From an uncultured bacterium (lineage in GTDB: Bacteria; Actinomycetota; Coriobacteriia; Coriobacteriales; Coriobacteriaceae), in the NCBI GenBank assembly GCA_905215765.1, contig CAJMRP010000041.1:1-15424 (forward strand): 15,424 nucleotides of DNA, written 5' to 3'. This document shows positions 13,817 through 15,424 of this stretch, piece after piece. Within the stretch, counting starts at the first letter, position 1. Each line of letters starts with the position of its first letter. A model generated the notes under the pieces. That model was not told the DNA's origin. It did no database searches and saw only the letters and a list, made by a program, of their open reading frames with translations. A program made the position numbers and the translations under genes.

Positions 13817-13837
13817 CCATAAAGGAGGATCACTGGT

Positions 13838-14833
13838 ATGAGCCAGACCCGTCCCATCGACGAGCATTCCATGCACACCCGTACCTGCGGCGAGCTTCGC
13901 CGCGAGAACGTGGGCGAAGAGGTCACCCTCACCGGTTGGGTGAGCCGTCGCCGCGACCACGGCGGCCTTATCTTCTGCGATCTTCGCGACCGCGAGGGCA
14001 TCACGCAGCTCACCTTCGACCCCGAGCACTCCGACGGCGACGCCTTTAAGATCGCCGAGACCATGCGTCCCGAGTGGCCCATCAAGATCCACGGCGTCGT
14101 GCGCTCCCGTGGCGAGGAGACCACCAACACCAAGCTCGCGACCGGCGAGATCGAGGTCCTGACCGACCACGCCGAAGTTCTCAACACGTCCGTCACCCCG
14201 CCGTTCCAGATCGAGGACGGCATCGAGACCAGCGAGGACACCCGTCTGCGCTATCGCTATCTGGACCTCCGCCGTCCCGAGATGATGGCCAACCTCAAGC
14301 TGCGCTCCGACTTTACCTTTGCCATTCGCGAGGCGCTGCACAACCGTGAGTTCATGGAGGTCGAGACGCCCTCCCTGTTCAAGTCTACGCCCGAGGGCGC
14401 CCGCGACTTCATCGTCCCCAGCCGCATCCAGCCGGGCAACTTCTACGCCCTGCCGCAGTCCCCGCAGCTTCTGAAGCAGCTGCTCATGGTCGGTGGCGTT
14501 GAGCGCTACTACCAGGTTGCCAAGTGCTTCCGCGACGAGGACCTGCGTGCCGACCGTCAGCCCGAGTTCACCCAGGTCGATATCGAGATGTCCTTCGTGG
14601 ACCAGAACGATGTCATGAGCGCGCTCGAAGAGGTTCTTGCCGATGCCTTCGGTCGCATGGGTGTCGAGATGCCCACGCCGCTGCGTCGCATGAACTACTG
14701 GGATGCCATGGACACCTATGGCTCCGACAAGCCCGATACCCGCTATGGCATGCACCTGGTCGACCTGACCGACATCTTTGCCAACTCCAAGTTCAAGGTC
14801 TTTGCGACCGCTGCAAACTGCCGAAGCTGGTAA
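13838..14833 (+). pseudogene. aspS: Aspartyl-tRNA synthetase, truncated at the 3' end
   Basis: The first ~323 residues are a normal class II aspartyl-tRNA synthetase, the enzyme that charges tRNA-Asp. The N-terminal OB-fold anticodon-binding domain is visible (VTLTGWVSRRRDHGG, then IFCDLRDREGITQLTF). The start of the catalytic core follows (RYRYLDLRRPEMM), then ALPQSPQLLKQLLMV, and motif 2 FRDEDLRADRQPEFTQVDIEMSF from residue 231. After FKVFAT (residue 324, about 14810) similarity to the family stops, and the frame ends nine codons later. Bacterial AspRS is about 590 residues, so the insertion (GAD) domain and motif 3 are missing and this form could not be active. AspRS is essential, so I suspect a false join in the assembly rather than a true mutation. 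The start is firm: ATG with AAAGGAGG nine bases upstream. Confidence 0.9.
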
Positions 14834-14885
14834 ATTTCCACGCATTTTCCTCCCATTTTATCATACTGACAGGATTTTTATACTT

Positions 14886-15424
14886 ATGATCACTCAAATT
14901 CTTCTTCAGCAGACCATCATCATGTTTGCGCTCATGCTGCTCGGTCTGCTCCTCTCTCGCCGCGGCATGATCACCGAACAGGGCAGCCGTGATCTTTCCA
15001 ACGTGCTGCTGTATGCGGTCATCCCGTGCGTCATTCTGCGCAGCTATATGTCTGAATTCAGCACGGAAAAGCTGCGCGCGATGGGTCTTTCCGCTCTGAT
15101 CGCGGTCATTGCCTTCGCGGCGTCCATCGCGGTCGCGTATCTGACCTGCGGCACCCGTCACCGCATCGAAAACTTCGCTGTCGCCTTCGGCAATGCAGGC
15201 TTTATCGGCATTCCGCTCGTTACTGCTGTATTCGGGCCGGAAGCAGCGTTCTATGTGGTCTCGTTCAGCACGTTCGCAAACCTTTTGCAGTGGACCTACG
15301 GCATCGTCATCATTTCCGGTAAAAAGGAGACCATGAATCTCAGAATGGTTTTCGTCAATCCGGTCTTTATCTCCATGGTCATCGGCATCGCGCTTTTCGT
15401 GCTCCAGCCAACGCTCCCGACGGT
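14886..15424 (+). CDS. AEC-family permease (auxin efflux carrier type), 5' part, runs off the window
   Basis: An open frame of 179 codons continues past the window end. It encodes a membrane protein starting MITQILLQQTIIMFALMLLG with hydrophobic segments about 20 residues long. It contains the family hallmark FGNAGFIGIPLVTAVFG after the third or fourth helix, followed by AAFYVVSFSTFANLLQWTYG. Members carry organic acids such as malate or other anions across the membrane; the substrate here is unknown. The ATG at 14886 has only AGGA about 13 bases upstream, so initiation is not certain. Codon use differs from the rest of the window: glutamate is GAA in five of six cases, while aspS just upstream is almost all GAG. 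The 50 bases before it are AT-rich. This points to DNA from another organism. Confidence 0.8.
   Translation, partial: MITQILLQQTIIMFALMLLGLLLSRRGMITEQGSRDLSNVLLYAVIPCVILRSYMSEFSTEKLRAMGLSALIAVIAFAASIAVAYLTCGTRHRIENFAVAFGNAGFIGIPLVTAVFGPEAAFYVVSFSTFANLLQWTYGIVIISGKKETMNLRMVFVNPVFISMVIGIALFVLQPTLPT

Noticed and set aside
13445..14845. Antisense frame spanning aspS and part of serB
   Set aside because: It covers two conserved genes and the control region between them; no domain or start signal.
1..15424. CRISPR arrays, tRNA or rRNA genes, complete insertion sequences
   Set aside because: No regularly spaced repeats, no cloverleaf-type sequence and no transposase gene were recognised on either strand. 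The palindromic elements carry no gene.

Overview
The window reads as a gut Coriobacteriia chromosome, most like Collinsella. This is inferred from high GC, a strong GAG/CTG/CGC codon bias, long palindromic intergenic repeats, and protein sequences of that character. No marker gene fixes the genus. The last ~600 bases do not match the rest: aspS stops mid-domain at about 14810 and is followed by a gene with different codon use. This looks like an assembly chimera or a recent junction.

Layout, left to right. 27-1010 is an EamA/DMT permease with a terminator. 1126-2424 is an M20 amidohydrolase followed by a large hairpin. 2434-2658 holds the likely C-terminal remnant of an MFS transporter. 2696-2898 holds three long inverted repeats in tandem. 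2963-4276 is hisS. 4534-7347 is ppc, with an inverted repeat over its promoter. 7371-8226 is a long non-coding stretch with a nested palindrome, a degenerate second copy, operator-like repeats and a terminator-like hairpin. 8227-10285 is larA-larD (plus strand). 10309-10431 is a second nested palindrome. On the minus strand, 10589-12829 is larB-larC-tetR, preceded (in transcription order) by serB at 12946-13581. 13838-14833 is the broken aspS (plus strand), and 14886 to the window end is an AEC-family permease.

The metabolic core is a nickel-pincer lactate racemase module. LarA interconverts D- and L-lactate. LarD is a GlpF-like lactic acid channel. LarB makes the first step of the pyridinium dithiocarboxylate cofactor, and LarC supplies nickel. 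The genes form two convergent blocks, and a TetR-family gene closes the larBC block. LarE and the C-terminal half of LarC (LarC2) are not in the window. ppc, hisS, serB and aspS are housekeeping neighbours.

The most unusual observation is a repeat family at 7371-7497 and 10309-10431. Two copies have perfect 28-bp outer stems of unrelated sequence, 12-nt internal loops of conserved sequence on both sides, and 14-15-bp inner stems of unrelated sequence. A degenerate third copy lies at 7501-7593. Other points are the two palindromes around the larB promoter, the truncated LarC, an altered second NPA motif in LarD, and a structured leader in front of aspS.
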